From NCBI RefSeq assembly GCF_004348325.1, contig NZ_SMKF01000044.1, forward strand, positions 1-36,203: a stretch of DNA of 36,203 nt, written 5' to 3'. The translations under genes were made by a program, and so were the position numbers. Shown here piece by piece: positions 7,346 through 15,050 of this stretch (positions within the stretch are counted from its first letter, which is position 1; each line of letters opens with the position of its first letter). This DNA is from Micromonospora sp. KC213 (GTDB taxonomy: Bacteria > Actinomycetota > Actinomycetes > Mycobacteriales > Micromonosporaceae). The notes below the pieces were generated by a model. The model did not search any database. It was not told the DNA's origin and saw only the letters and a program-made list of their open reading frames with translations.

Positions 7346-8398
7346 GTGCGACTCGGGCTCAGCCTCGGATACCAGACGGCGTGGAGCACACCCGCCGATC
7401 ACCTGGCGCTCGCCCAGGAGGCGGACCGGCTCGGCTACTCGGTGGTGTGGGCGGCGGAGGCGTACGGCTCCGACTCGCCGAGCATGGTGGCGTGGATGGC
7501 CGGCCAGACCGAGCGGATCGACGTGGGCAGCGCGGTGATGCAGATCCCGGCGCGTACCCCGGCGATGACCGCGATGACCGCGGCCACCATCGACGCGCTC
7601 TCCGGCGGCCGGTTCCGGCTCGGCCTCGGCGTGTCCGGGCCGCAGGTCTCCGAGGGCTGGCACGGCGTACGGTTCGCCAAGCCGCTGGCCCGGACCCGGG
7701 AGTACGTCGACATCGTGAAGCTCGCGGTGGCCCGCAAGGAGGTCGCGTACGACGGCGAGCACTACACGCTGCCGCTGCCCGACGGGCCGGGCAAGGCGCT
7801 GCGGCTGGGCTTCCACCCGCCACGCGAACACATCCCGATCTACCTGGCCGCCGTGGGTCCGAAGAACCTGGAGTTGGCCGGCGAGATCGCCGACGGCTGG
7901 CTGGCCGTCTTCTACGCCCCCGAGTTCGCCGAGGAGCAGCTCGCCTCGGTACGGGCCGGCCGGGCGAAGGTCGGCAAGGAGTTGGCGGGCTTCGACGTGG
8001 TGCCGGCTGTGCCGGTGGTCGTCGGCGACGACATCGCCACCTGCGCGGAGCTGGTCCGCTGGTACGCGGCCCTCTACGTCGGCGGCATGGGCAGCCGGCA
8101 GCAGAACTTCTACAACCAGCTCGCCACCCGGATGGGCTACGGTGACGCCGCCCGCGAGGTGCAGGACCTGTACCTGGCGAAGCGGCAGCGCGACGCGGCC
8201 GCCGCGGTGCCGATGGAGTTCATCGACCGCACCTCGCTGCTCGGTCCCAAGGAGCGCATCGCCGAGCGGATGCGGGAGTACGCCGCCGCCGGCGTGAGCA
8301 CCCTGTCGGTGACCCTCTTCGTCGCCGACCGGGACAGCGGTGTGCAGACCCTGCGGACCGTCGCGGAGGCCCTCGACCTGTCGGGGGTCGGCGAGTGA
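7346..8398 (+). CDS. LLM class F420-dependent oxidoreductase
   Basis: A 350-aa luciferase-like (beta/alpha)8 protein of the F420-dependent oxidoreductase group, which moves hydride between coenzyme F420 and small organic substrates; the substrate is unknown. The GTG at 7346 follows GGGGGAGGA and gives the canonical family opening [10 protein letters not shown]; the frame is open upstream, but that stretch overlaps the divergent gene's promoter. Family hallmarks are [17 protein letters not shown], the [17 protein letters not shown] strand with its following [14 protein letters not shown] (cofactor-side loop), and [22 protein letters not shown]. The stop overlaps the GTG of uppP (GTGA), so the two are cotranscribed. 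An F420 rather than FMN cofactor is inferred from subfamily resemblance and actinobacterial origin. Confidence 0.9.
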   Translation: MRLGLSLGYQTAWSTPADHLALAQEADRLGYSVVWAAEAYGSDSPSMVAWMAGQTERIDVGSAVMQIPARTPAMTAMTAATIDALSGGRFRLGLGVSGPQVSEGWHGVRFAKPLARTREYVDIVKLAVARKEVAYDGEHYTLPLPDGPGKALRLGFHPPREHIPIYLAAVGPKNLELAGEIADGWLAVFYAPEFAEEQLASVRAGRAKVGKELAGFDVVPAVPVVVGDDIATCAELVRWYAALYVGGMGSRQQNFYNQLATRMGYGDAAREVQDLYLAKRQRDAAAAVPMEFIDRTSLLGPKERIAERMREYAAAGVSTLSVTLFVADRDSGVQTLRTVAEALDLSGVGE

Positions 8399-9231
8399 CC
8401 TGGGTCGAGGCCATCGTCCTGGGCATCGTCCAGGGGCTCACCGAGTTTCTGCCGGTCAGTTCGTCGGGGCACCTGCGGATCACCTCCGCGATCTTCTTCG
8501 ACCAGGACGCCGGTGCCTCGTTCACCGCCGTGACCCAGCTCGGCACCGAGGCGGCGGTGTTGATCTATTTCGCCAAGGACATCTGGCGGATCACCCGGAC
8601 CTGGCTGGTCGGCATTTGGGACCGCTCCGTGCGCTCCAGCCTCGACTACCGGATGGGCTGGTACGTCATCGTCGGCTCGATCCCGATCGGGTTGTTCGGG
8701 TTTGTGTTCAAGGACCAGATCCGGGCAACCGCCCGCAACCTGTGGGTCGTCGCGACCACGCTGATCGTGTTCGCGTTCGTGCTGGCCTTCGCCGAGTACT
8801 GGGGCCGGCAGACCCGGACCCTGGCGAACTTCCGGCTGCGTGACGGCGTCGTGATGGGTTTCGCCCAGGCGATGGCGCTGGTGCCCGGGGTGTCCCGCTC
8901 CGGCGGTACGCTCACCGCGGGGCTGCTGCTGAACCTGACCCGCGAGGCGGCGGCGCGCTACTCGTTCCTGCTGGCCATCCCCGCGGTGGTGATGTCGGGG
9001 ATCTTCAGCATCGGCGACGTGTTCGAGCCCGCCGCGCCGGGCACCTCGGTGCCGACCGTGGCGCAGATGGTCGTGGCCACGGTGATCGCCTTCGCCGTCG
9101 GGTACGCGGCCATCGCCTGGCTGCTGCGCTACGTCGCCCACCACACCCTGTACGTGTTCGTCCTCTATCGGGTGGCGCTCGGCACGCTGGTGCTGTCGCT
9201 GCTGCTCACCGGCACGATCAGCGCCACCTGA
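8395..9231 (+). CDS. uppP: Undecaprenyl-diphosphatase UppP (BacA type)
   Basis: An integral membrane phosphatase (278 aa) that dephosphorylates undecaprenyl diphosphate, recycling the lipid carrier for peptidoglycan and other wall polymers; loss sensitises cells to bacitracin in other bacteria. The first signature is [18 protein letters not shown] (about 10-27), with the essential Glu17 and the SSSGH loop; the second is PGVSRSGGT (164-172), the other half of the inverted-repeat active site. About eight hydrophobic helices follow the family pattern. Start GTG 8395 overlaps the upstream oxidoreductase stop. A perfect 22-bp hairpin two bases after the stop ends the unit. In mycobacteria uppP (Rv2136c) occupies the same place in this gene series. 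Confidence 0.96.
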   Translation: MTWVEAIVLGIVQGLTEFLPVSSSGHLRITSAIFFDQDAGASFTAVTQLGTEAAVLIYFAKDIWRITRTWLVGIWDRSVRSSLDYRMGWYVIVGSIPIGLFGFVFKDQIRATARNLWVVATTLIVFAFVLAFAEYWGRQTRTLANFRLRDGVVMGFAQAMALVPGVSRSGGTLTAGLLLNLTREAAARYSFLLAIPAVVMSGIFSIGDVFEPAAPGTSVPTVAQMVVATVIAFAVGYAAIAWLLRYVAHHTLYVFVLYRVALGTLVLSLLLTGTISAT

Positions 9232-9232
9232 G

Positions 9233-9284
9233 CCACCGGTTCGCGGCCCCGGCGCCAGAGGACGCCGGGGCCGCGAACCGGTGG
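9233..9284 (+). terminator. Perfect 22-bp hairpin after uppP
   Basis: Arms 9233-9254 and 9263-9284 are exact reverse complements, with an 8-base loop (CCAGAGGA). It starts two bases after the uppP stop codon. There is no T tract, which is usual for GC-rich actinobacterial terminators. Confidence 0.88.
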
Positions 9285-9359
9285 GGGCAGCCAAGGACCT
9301 GCCTGCCGTCCGCCGCCCGGACTCCGCCTCGGCGCGACCGCGGACTTCGCCGCAGGCCC

Positions 9360-9365
9360 TAGGGT
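9360..9365 (+). promoter_or_regulatory. Leaderless -10 for the phosphomutase gene
   Basis: TAGGGT ends 6 bases before GTG 9372. The intervening GGAGCC is too close to the start codon to act as a normal ribosome site, so leaderless initiation is the simpler reading. Confidence 0.6.
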
Positions 9366-9371
9366 GGAGCC

Positions 9372-10076
9372 GTGGCGACCCTTCTGCTTCTGCGACACGG
9401 CCGGACGACCGCGAACGCCGACGGCGGGCTGGCCGGTCGCCAGCCGGTCGAGCTGGACGACACCGGCCGCGCCCAGGCCAGCGCCGTCGGCGAGCGGCTG
9501 CGCGGGCTGCCGCTGGTGGCGGTGGTGACCAGCCCACTGATCCGGTGCCGGCAGACCCTGGAACTGGCGCTGCCGCAGGTGACACCGGTGGTCGAGGAGG
9601 GGCTGATCGAGTGCGGCTACGGCAGCTGGGAGGGGCAGCCGCTGAAGAAACTGGCCAAGGAGCCGCTCTGGCCGGTCGTCCAGCAACATCCCAGCGCCGC
9701 GGTCTTCCCGCAGGGAGAGTCGATGGCGGCGATGGCCGCCCGGGCGGTGACCGCGGTACGCGACTGGGACGCCCGGGTCACCGCCGAGCACGGCCCCGAG
9801 GCGGTGTGGCTGGCGTGCAGCCACGGCGATGTGATCAAGGCCATCGTGGCGGACGCGCTTGGCGTACACCTGGATCTTTTCCAGCGCATCGTCGCGGACC
9901 CGGCCTCGGTCACCGCGATCCGCTACACCCCGCTGCGCCCCTTCCTGGTCCGGCTCAACGACACCGGCGGCGACCTGGCCCCGCTGGTGCCCCCGCCGGC
10001 CAAGCGGCGCCGACGGGCGCGGCGACCGGCCGACTCCGACGCCACGGTCGGCGGCGGCGCCGGGGCGGCCGGCTGA
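9372..10076 (+). CDS. Histidine phosphatase, MSMEG_4193-type phosphomutase
   Basis: A 234-aa cytosolic member of the phosphoglycerate-mutase-like histidine phosphatase superfamily. The phosphohistidine motif LLRHGRT is at residues 6-12 (His9), and the second catalytic His is His151 in CSHGD; the conserved LAGRQPVELDDTGRAQA and TSPLIRCRQTLE segments lie between. The C-terminus adds a basic tail (KRRRRARRP) and a Gly/Ala-rich end. Context identifies the actinobacterial MSMEG_4193 type, which travels with DUF3090 and the SCO1664 kinase-like protein, as here. The real substrate of this subfamily is not established. The DUF3090 gene starts about 100 bases downstream with its own promoter. Confidence 0.9.
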   Translation: MATLLLLRHGRTTANADGGLAGRQPVELDDTGRAQASAVGERLRGLPLVAVVTSPLIRCRQTLELALPQVTPVVEEGLIECGYGSWEGQPLKKLAKEPLWPVVQQHPSAAVFPQGESMAAMAARAVTAVRDWDARVTAEHGPEAVWLACSHGDVIKAIVADALGVHLDLFQRIVADPASVTAIRYTPLRPFLVRLNDTGGDLAPLVPPPAKRRRRARRPADSDATVGGGAGAAG

Positions 10077-10162
10077 GCTGCCCCGGCCGTCGGCGCGTCC
10101 CCCGCTGTTCGCCCTGGGCGGATTCCGCGTCGGTGCGGTGCGCGTCCCTTCCACGCTCCCGA

Positions 10163-10168
10163 TAGGGT
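10163..10168 (+). promoter_or_regulatory. Leaderless -10 for the DUF3090 gene
   Basis: TAGGGT ends 7 bases before ATG 10176. The in-frame GTG at 10170 would lie between the -10 and the predicted transcription start, so it is excluded as a start. Confidence 0.62.
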
Positions 10169-10175
10169 CGTGGGT

Positions 10176-10745
10176 ATGACCCACCAGGTGCACGCTTTCG
10201 AGCCGCCGGAGCGGTTCGTCGCCGGGACGGTCGGGCCACCGGGGGAGCGCACATTCTTCCTCCAGGCGCGCGGCGGGGGCCGGTTGGTCAGCGTCGCGCT
10301 GGAGAAGGTCCAGGTGTCGTTGCTGGCCGAGAAGCTGGAGGAGCTGCTCGCCGAGGCGCAGCGCCGCTTCGGCGTCGAGCTGCCCGAGGCACCGGCCGCG
10401 CCCGACGACAACGACCCGCTGGACACCCCGGTCGACGAGGAGTTCCGGGTCGGCACCCTGGGGCTGGCCTTCGACGTCGACACCGCCACGGTGGTGATCG
10501 AGGCGATCGCCGCCGGGGAGGCGGAGGCCGAGGTCGAGCTCGCCGACGACGCCGACGACGAGGACGTGGAGCCGGACGACGACCTCGACCGGCTCCGGGT
10601 ACGGCTGACGCCCCAGGCGACCCGTGAGTTCATCGAGCGGGCCCGCCGGGTGGTCAACGCCGGCCGCCCGCCCTGCCCACTCTGTGGCCAGCCGCTCGAC
10701 CCGGCCGGCCACCTCTGCCCGCGGCACAACGGCTACCACCGGTGA
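10176..10745 (+). CDS. DUF3090 family protein with C-terminal zinc-ribbon-like motif
   Basis: A 189-aa conserved actinobacterial protein (DUF3090) of unknown biochemical function. The N-terminal half reads as strands with the family's FEPPERFVAGTVGPPGERTFFLQA opening and a VALEKVQVSLLAEKLEELL helix. A highly acidic stretch (EVELADDADDEDVEPDDD) sits before the C-terminal helix. It ends with PCPLCGQPLDPAGHLCPRHN, a CxxC...CxxH arrangement likely to hold a zinc ion. The ATG at 10176 is preferred to the in-frame GTG six bases upstream because of the leaderless promoter. The stop overlaps the start of the next gene (GTGA), so translation of the two is coupled. It belongs to the phosphomutase/DUF3090/SCO1664 trio beside mshC. 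Confidence 0.92.
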   Translation: MTHQVHAFEPPERFVAGTVGPPGERTFFLQARGGGRLVSVALEKVQVSLLAEKLEELLAEAQRRFGVELPEAPAAPDDNDPLDTPVDEEFRVGTLGLAFDVDTATVVIEAIAAGEAEAEVELADDADDEDVEPDDDLDRLRVRLTPQATREFIERARRVVNAGRPPCPLCGQPLDPAGHLCPRHNGYHR

Positions 10746-11560
10746 CCTCGTCGGAGTTGCAGCCCCGCCACGACGGCAGCGCAGCGCTCCGGTTGCTGCG
10801 CGACGGTGACCTCGACATCGAGGGGCGGTTGGCCGACGCGTCCAACGCCACCCTGCGCGGCATCCTCACCCTCGACGGGCAGACGGCCCGCTGCGTCTAC
10901 AAGCCGGTGCGCGGGGAACGCCCGCTGTGGGACTTCCCCGACGGCACCCTGGCCGGCCGGGAGGTCTCCGCGTACCTGGTCTCCCGGGCCACCGGGTGGG
11001 ATCTGGTCCCGCCGACGGTGCTGCGCGACGGCCCGTTCGGCCCCGGCTCCTGTCAGCTCTGGATCGACGAGCCGTCCGACGCCGAGCCGCTGGTCGGTTT
11101 CGTGCCCGCCGAGGCGGTGCCGCCGCGCTGGTTTCCGGTCGCCGCCGCCCGGGACGACGATGGCGCCGCGTACGCCCTGGCTCACGCCGACGATCCGCGC
11201 CTGGCCCGGCTGGCGGTGCTCGACGCGGTGCTCAACAACGCCGACCGCAAGGGCGGGCACGTGCTGGTCGGTCCGGACGACCGGCTCTACGGCGTCGACC
11301 ACGGCGTCTGCTTCCACGTCGAGGAGAAGCTGCGTACCGTCCTGTGGGGCTGGGCCGGCCGACGGTTGCCGCCGGACGCGGTGCGGATGCTCGACACGCT
11401 CGCCGGGCAGGTCGCCGGCGACCTGGGCGAGGAGCTGGCCGAGCACCTGACCGTCGGCGAGGTCGCCGAGCTGGCGGCGCGGATCGACCGGTTGCGGGGA
11501 ACCGGCCGTTACCCACAGCCTTCGCGGGACTGGCCCGCGATGCCGTGGCCGCCCATGTAG
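10742..11560 (+). CDS. SCO1664 family, PI3/4-kinase-like protein
   Basis: A 272-aa cytosolic protein of the SCO1664 family, distantly related to phosphatidylinositol 3/4-kinases and HipA-like kinases. Kinase-like features are a candidate ATP-binding Lys54 (CVYKP), Glu74 (LAGREVSAYLV helix), a catalytic-loop-like LNNADRKGGHVL with Asp168, and GVDHG (Asp186) in place of the DFG metal motif. The usual metal-binding Asn of the loop appears to be His173. It is probably an atypical kinase, but the substrate is unknown and activity is unproven. Start GTG 10742 overlaps DUF3090, and mshC follows 65 bases later under its own leaderless promoter. Close linkage to a phosphatase-fold gene suggests opposing phospho-transfer steps, which is inference. 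Confidence 0.9.
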   Translation: MTSSELQPRHDGSAALRLLRDGDLDIEGRLADASNATLRGILTLDGQTARCVYKPVRGERPLWDFPDGTLAGREVSAYLVSRATGWDLVPPTVLRDGPFGPGSCQLWIDEPSDAEPLVGFVPAEAVPPRWFPVAAARDDDGAAYALAHADDPRLARLAVLDAVLNNADRKGGHVLVGPDDRLYGVDHGVCFHVEEKLRTVLWGWAGRRLPPDAVRMLDTLAGQVAGDLGEELAEHLTVGEVAELAARIDRLRGTGRYPQPSRDWPAMPWPPM

Positions 11561-11612
11561 TTCTGTCGTCTTGATCACCCGTGCGGTGCGGCGTGGGGGG
11601 TCGACGGCTGGT

Positions 11613-11618
11613 TAGGCT
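11613..11618 (+). promoter_or_regulatory. Leaderless -10 for mshC
   Basis: TAGGCT ends exactly 7 bases before ATG 11626, giving a transcript starting at the initiation codon. Confidence 0.62.
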
Positions 11619-11625
11619 GACGGTC

Positions 11626-12864
11626 ATGGAGTCTTGGGCGGGACACGAGGTGCCACGGCTGCCGGGTGCGGGCGTCGCACTGAGCTTGTACGACTCGGCT
11701 CGGCGCGGTGTCCACCCGGGCCGGCCGGACGGCACCGCGACCATGTACGTCTGCGGCATCACCCCGTACGACGCCACCCACCTCGGCCACGCCGCCACCA
11801 TGATCACCTTTGATCTGGTGCAGCGGATGTGGCGCGACGCCGGCCTGACCGTGCGGTACGTGCAGAACGTCACCGACATCGACGATCCGCTGCTGGAACG
11901 GGCCGCCCGCGACGGCGAGGACTGGAAGGTCCTGGCCATGCGCGAGACGGCGCTGTTCCGGGAGGACATGGAGGCGCTGCGGATCATCCCGCCGGCGTAC
12001 TACGTCGGGGCGGTGGAGTCCATCCCGGACATCGCCGACCGGGTCCAGGAACTACTCAAGGACGGTGCGGCGTACCGGCTCGACGACGGCACCGGCGACG
12101 TCTACTTCGACATCAGCGCCGTGCCGGCGTTCGGCTACGAGTCGAACCTGACCCGGGAACAGATGGTGGAGATCTTTCCTGAGCGCGGCGGCGACCCGGA
12201 CCGCGCCGGCAAGCGCGACCCGCTGGATCCGCTGCTGTGGCGCGGTGCCCGCGCCGGCGAGCCGTCCTGGCCCGGCGGCGAGCTGGGCGCCGGCCGACCC
12301 GGTTGGCACATCGAGTGCGCGGTGATCGCGTTGAACCTGCTCGGCGACCGGATCGACGTCCAGGGCGGCGGCAACGACCTGCTCTTTCCGCACCACGAGT
12401 GTTCCGCCGCGCACGCGGAGCGGCTCACCGGCGAGGCGCCGTTCGCGCGCCACTACGTGCACGCCGGAATGATCGGCCTGAACGGCGAGAAGATGTCGAA
12501 GTCCAGGGGCAACCTGGTCTTCGTCTCCCGGCTGCGGGCCGACCGGGTGGACCCGATGGCCGTCCGGCTCGGGCTGATGGCCGGCCACTACCGCGCCGAC
12601 CGCTCCTGGACCGACGACCTGCTCGTCGACGCCGGGGAGCGGCTGGCCCGCTGGCGGCAGGCCGCCGCCGCGCCCGCCGGGCCGTCCGGAGAGACGTTCC
12701 TGGCCGGGGTACGCGCCCGGCTCGCCGACGACCTTGACAGCCCGGGCGCCCTGGCCCTGGCCGACGCGTGGGCCGACCGAGCCCTCGCCGGCGCGGGCGA
12801 CGACACGGCGGCACCCGCCCTCTTCCGCACCACGGTGGACGCCCTGCTCGGCATCCGCCTCTGA
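11626..12864 (+). CDS. mshC: Mycothiol synthesis L-cysteine ligase MshC
   Basis: L-cysteine:1D-myo-inositol 2-amino-2-deoxy-alpha-D-glucopyranoside ligase, the ATP-dependent step that joins cysteine to GlcN-Ins in mycothiol biosynthesis. The 412-aa length matches MshC. It is a cysteinyl-tRNA synthetase paralogue: zinc ligands Cys43 ([16 protein letters not shown]), Cys231 (GWHIECAV) and HHEC at 256-259 are present, along with the HIGH-like THLGH (51-55) and KMSKS (289-293). The tRNA anticodon-binding region of true CysRS is missing, which together with the [11 protein letters not shown] wording separates MshC from CysS. The ATG at 11626 is supported by the leaderless -10 and by family length; an in-frame GTG at 11581 lies upstream of that promoter. 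It faces the GntR gene across a repeat-rich 241-base gap. Confidence 0.96.
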   Translation: MESWAGHEVPRLPGAGVALSLYDSARRGVHPGRPDGTATMYVCGITPYDATHLGHAATMITFDLVQRMWRDAGLTVRYVQNVTDIDDPLLERAARDGEDWKVLAMRETALFREDMEALRIIPPAYYVGAVESIPDIADRVQELLKDGAAYRLDDGTGDVYFDISAVPAFGYESNLTREQMVEIFPERGGDPDRAGKRDPLDPLLWRGARAGEPSWPGGELGAGRPGWHIECAVIALNLLGDRIDVQGGGNDLLFPHHECSAAHAERLTGEAPFARHYVHAGMIGLNGEKMSKSRGNLVFVSRLRADRVDPMAVRLGLMAGHYRADRSWTDDLLVDAGERLARWRQAAAAPAGPSGETFLAGVRARLADDLDSPGALALADAWADRALAGAGDDTAAPALFRTTVDALLGIRL

Positions 12865-12890
12865 TCCACCACGCCCGTCGCCCCGGCCCG

Positions 12891-12964
12891 CCATGGTCCT
12901 GGCCTGCCCTGCCGCTGTCCGGCGCCGCCGTGGTCCTGGCCTGCCCAGCTCCGCCCGGCGTCGT
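12891..12964. repeat. Two-copy imperfect tandem repeat (about 37 bp)
   Basis: The 16-base core TGGTCCTGGCCTGCCC occurs at 12894-12909 and 12931-12946, and the following bases are also similar (CCGGCGCCG versus CCGGCGTCG). The copies lie head to tail in the mshC/GntR convergent gap, with no gene. Confidence 0.75.
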
Positions 12965-12966
12965 TG

Positions 12967-13036
12967 TGATCGACTCCGCTGTGCGCAAGTGGGGGTGTCC
13001 GGCTCGCGGAGCACCTGCCGCAATGAGAGTCGATCA
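12967..13036. repeat. Palindromic intergenic repeat, copy 1
   Basis: TGATCGACTC (12967-12976) and GAGTCGATCA (13027-13036) are perfect 10-bp inverted arms around a 50-base interior that has its own small complementary blocks (CTCCGC and GCGGAG). The right arm continues as GTCGATCATG, identical to the left arm start of the element at 33770. It could act as a REP-like unit or a bidirectional terminator for mshC and the GntR gene. Confidence 0.65.
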
Positions 13037-13039
13037 TGC

Positions 13040-13085
<46 letters not shown>

Positions 13086-13105
13086 GCTCGCGGCGGGCCG
13101 GACGG

Positions 13106-13897
13106 TCAACCGAGGACGAGGCCGGGGTCGGGGTCCGGCTCCGGTGCCGGCGCGGGGATGCGGTACTCCTCGGTGAGGGTGGTCATCGGACCGGGCCAGG
13201 TGGCCTGGGCGACCTCGATGGGCTTGCGGTCGCCGTCGAAGGCGACGTGCAGCAGGTGCAGTACCGGGGTGTCGGGGCGGATCTGGAGGGTCTCGGCCTC
13301 CTCCCGGCTGGGTTGCCGGGCGCTGATGGTGTCGGTGGCCGAGACGTACCGGCGGCCGGTGGCCTCCTCGGCCTCCTGGTAGAGCGGGCGGCCGAACGCC
13401 TCGGCCCGCTCCAGTGAGGTACCGGCGGTGTCCCTGGGCAGGAACCAGGAGGCACCGACCTCGACCGGTGAGTCGTCGGTGCGGACCAGGTGCCGGCGGC
13501 AGAGCAGGTCGGTGCCGTCGGGTACGCCGAACGCGTCGGCGACCTCCGGCGGGGCCGGCGCGCGTCCGACGGAGACGAGCTGTTGCCGGTATCGGGCGGC
13601 CAGGTCGGTGTGGTAGCCGCGGAAGCCGCCGTACCGGCCCCGGGACAGCCGGTTGAGCCGGCGTCGGGTGCCCCGCACGTACGTACCCGAGCCGGGTTTG
13701 GTGATCAGGATGCCCTCGACCCGCAGCTGGTCGACGGCGCGTTGCACGGTCTGCTTCGCCACGCCGAACATCTCGGCGATGGCCGGGATGGACGGCAGCC
13801 GCTCGCCCGGCCCCCAGTCGCCGCGGCGCACCTGGGCCTTGAGCTGTGCGGCGATCTGCCGGTGCGGGAACTCGGCGGCCCCCGGGTTGATCTGCAC
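13106..13897 (-). CDS. GntR family transcriptional regulator with UTRA domain
   Basis: A 263-aa HutC/FarR-subfamily GntR regulator. The winged helix-turn-helix is at about residues 8-80 (PHRQIAAQLKAQVRRGDW, LPSIPAIAEMFGVAKQTVQRAVDQL, ILITKPGSGTYV), and a UTRA ligand-binding domain covers about 95-250 (LLCRRHLVRTDDSPVEVGASWFLP, PLYQEAEEATGRRYVSATDTISARQPS). I chose GTG 13897 because GGAGG lies just upstream and the protein then begins right before the first DNA-binding helix; starts further upstream read through the promoter. A perfect palindrome (13918-13929) in that promoter suggests autoregulation. The C-terminus is a Pro/Asp repeat that merges into the adjacent hexanucleotide repeat. No dedicated target operon adjoins it, so its ligand and regulon are unknown. 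Confidence 0.88.
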   Translation of the reverse strand: MQINPGAAEFPHRQIAAQLKAQVRRGDWGPGERLPSIPAIAEMFGVAKQTVQRAVDQLRVEGILITKPGSGTYVRGTRRRLNRLSRGRYGGFRGYHTDLAARYRQQLVSVGRAPAPPEVADAFGVPDGTDLLCRRHLVRTDDSPVEVGASWFLPRDTAGTSLERAEAFGRPLYQEAEEATGRRYVSATDTISARQPSREEAETLQIRPDTPVLHLLHVAFDGDRKPIEVAQATWPGPMTTLTEEYRIPAPAPEPDPDPGLVLG

Positions 13898-13917
13898 ACC
13901 CGCCTCCTCAAGAACAG

Positions 13918-13929
13918 CTAGGTTCCTAG
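13918..13929 (-). promoter_or_regulatory. Perfect palindrome in the GntR promoter, probable operator
   Basis: CTAGGTTCCTAG has 5-bp arms (CTAGG/CCTAG) around TT, 21 bases before the GntR start. On the minus strand a -10-like GAACCT lies within it, so a bound dimer would cover the promoter. Autorepression is inferred. Confidence 0.55.
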
Positions 13930-13970
13930 GATGCCGTAGAAGTGGTGACGCCGCCACCCCGGACACACGA

Positions 13971-14009
13971 GACCGGGCCCTGGACGGGCAATCCGTCCAG
14001 GGCCCGGTC
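13971..14009 (-). terminator. Perfect 17-bp hairpin after PAC2
   Basis: Arms 13971-13987 and 13993-14009 are exact complements with loop GCAAT. It lies 16 bases beyond the PAC2 stop and upstream of the GntR promoter, insulating the two minus-strand genes. Confidence 0.88.
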
Positions 14010-14024
14010 AGGCGGAAGAGGGGG

Positions 14025-14894
14025 CTACCAGGAGCCGGCGGTCGGACCGGCCGAGCCTCCCCGGCGGCGCAGGTACTTCTCGAACTCCTGGGCGATCTCG
14101 TCGCCGGTCAGCGGGGTGATGCCGGCGTCGCCGACGCGTTCCTCCAGCTCACGGACGTACTCGCCGAGTTCGGCGTCCTGCTCGGCGGCGCCGCGTACCC
14201 GCTGCTCCCACTCGGCGGCCTCCTCCGCCAGATCGGTCATCGGCACCGGCAGGTCGAGGACCTCCTCGACCCGGTGCAGCAGCGCGAGGGTGGCCTTCGG
14301 GCAGGGCGGGTTGTTGGCGTAGTGCGGTACGTGCACCCAGAAGGAGACGGCGTCCACCTCGGCCCGGGTGCACGCGTCGTGCAGCACCCCGACGATGCCG
14401 GTCGGCCCGTCGTACCGGGTGGGGGTGAGCTGGTAGCGCCGGGCGGCCTCGGCGTCGGAGGCGCTGCCGCTGATCGGCAGCGGCCGGGTGTACGGCACAT
14501 CGGCCAGCAGCGCGCCGAGCAGCACGACCCGCTCCACCTCGAGGCTGTGGCAGATCTCCAGCACCTGCTCGCAGAAGGTGCGCCAGCGCATGCTCGGCTC
14601 GATGCCCCGGATCAGCACCACGTCCCGCTCGGTGCCCTCCGGGCTGGCCACCATGAACCGGGTGGTGGGCCACTCGATCCGACGGGTCTCGCCGTCGGCC
14701 ATGCTGATGGTCGGCCGGCTGACCTGGAAGTCGTAGAAGTCCTCCGGGTCCAGCTCGGTGACCTGGCGGGCCTGCCAGACCTGCTCCAGGTGTTCCACGG
14801 CGGCGGTGGAGGCGTCCGCGGCGTCGTTCCACCCCTCGAAGGCGGCGATCGCCACCGGGGACCGCAGCACCGGCAGCCCGTCGAACTCGGTCAC
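14025..14894 (-). CDS. PAC2 family protein (proteasome-assembly-chaperone fold)
   Basis: A 289-aa PAC2-family protein, the archaeal/actinobacterial relatives of eukaryotic proteasome assembly chaperone 2; the bacterial role is not settled. Recognisable parts are AFEGWNDAADASTAAVEHL (about 18-36), the conserved DFYDFQVSRPTI, ERDVVLIRGIEPSMRWRTFC, a central VVLLGALLADVPYTRP strand-loop and VSFWVHVPHYANNPPCPKAT. The C-terminus is a charged coiled helix followed by FEKYLRRRGG. Start GTG 14894 overlaps the stop of a 48-codon leaderless ORF by four bases, so PAC2 translation probably depends on that ORF. A strong hairpin ends the unit. Its place between mshC and metH matches the mycobacterial Rv2125 region. 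Confidence 0.93.
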   Translation of the reverse strand: MTEFDGLPVLRSPVAIAAFEGWNDAADASTAAVEHLEQVWQARQVTELDPEDFYDFQVSRPTISMADGETRRIEWPTTRFMVASPEGTERDVVLIRGIEPSMRWRTFCEQVLEICHSLEVERVVLLGALLADVPYTRPLPISGSASDAEAARRYQLTPTRYDGPTGIVGVLHDACTRAEVDAVSFWVHVPHYANNPPCPKATLALLHRVEEVLDLPVPMTDLAEEAAEWEQRVRGAAEQDAELGEYVRELEERVGDAGITPLTGDEIAQEFEKYLRRRGGSAGPTAGSW

Positions 14895-15037
14895 GCCGTC
14901 ACCTCGCCCTGCTCGTCGGGGCCGGCGGCCGGCCGGTGCCCGCTCGGTTGGCCGCCTACGACAGCTCCAGCTCGGCGCGTCTGGCGCCGCGCCGCGACCT
15001 GGAGCTGTCGCACGGTCGCGTCGCTGATGTCCTTCAC
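14891..15037 (-). CDS. 48-aa leaderless mini-ORF coupled to PAC2
   Basis: A small gene supported by signals rather than homology. GTG 15037 sits exactly 7 bases after TAGGCT (minus strand 15050-15045), the same leaderless arrangement as mshC. The stop overlaps the PAC2 start (GTGA). The product opens MKDISDATVRQLQVAARRQ, is rich in Arg/Gln/Ala with a Gly/Pro-rich end, and has no signal peptide or membrane segment. It may be a functional small basic protein, or mainly a translated leader that delivers ribosomes to PAC2. A 12-bp-arm hairpin (14959-15010) lies inside it. I do not recognise the peptide family. Confidence 0.6.
   Translation of the reverse strand: MKDISDATVRQLQVAARRQTRRAGAVVGGQPSGHRPAAGPDEQGEVTA
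14959..15010 (-). promoter_or_regulatory. Strong hairpin inside the PAC2 leader ORF
   Basis: CGACAGCTCCAG (14959-14970) and CTGGAGCTGTCG (14999-15010) are perfect 12-bp inverted arms. A nested CGGCGC/GCGCCG stem occupies the interior. In the minus-strand mRNA it would fold about 65 bases before the PAC2 start codon, within translated sequence, so ribosome movement would melt it. An attenuation role is inference. Confidence 0.5.
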
Positions 15038-15044
15038 GTCCGCC

Positions 15045-15050
15045 AGCCTA
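15045..15050 (-). promoter_or_regulatory. Leaderless -10 for the mini-ORF/PAC2 unit
   Basis: TAGGCT on the minus strand is followed by GGCGGAC and then the GTG at 15037. This is the only good -10 found for the PAC2 operon. Confidence 0.58.

Noticed and set aside
14959..15010. The 12-bp-arm hairpin as an ordinary terminator
   Set aside because: No plus-strand gene ends upstream of it, and on the minus strand it lies inside a translated ORF before PAC2, so simple termination is unlikely.
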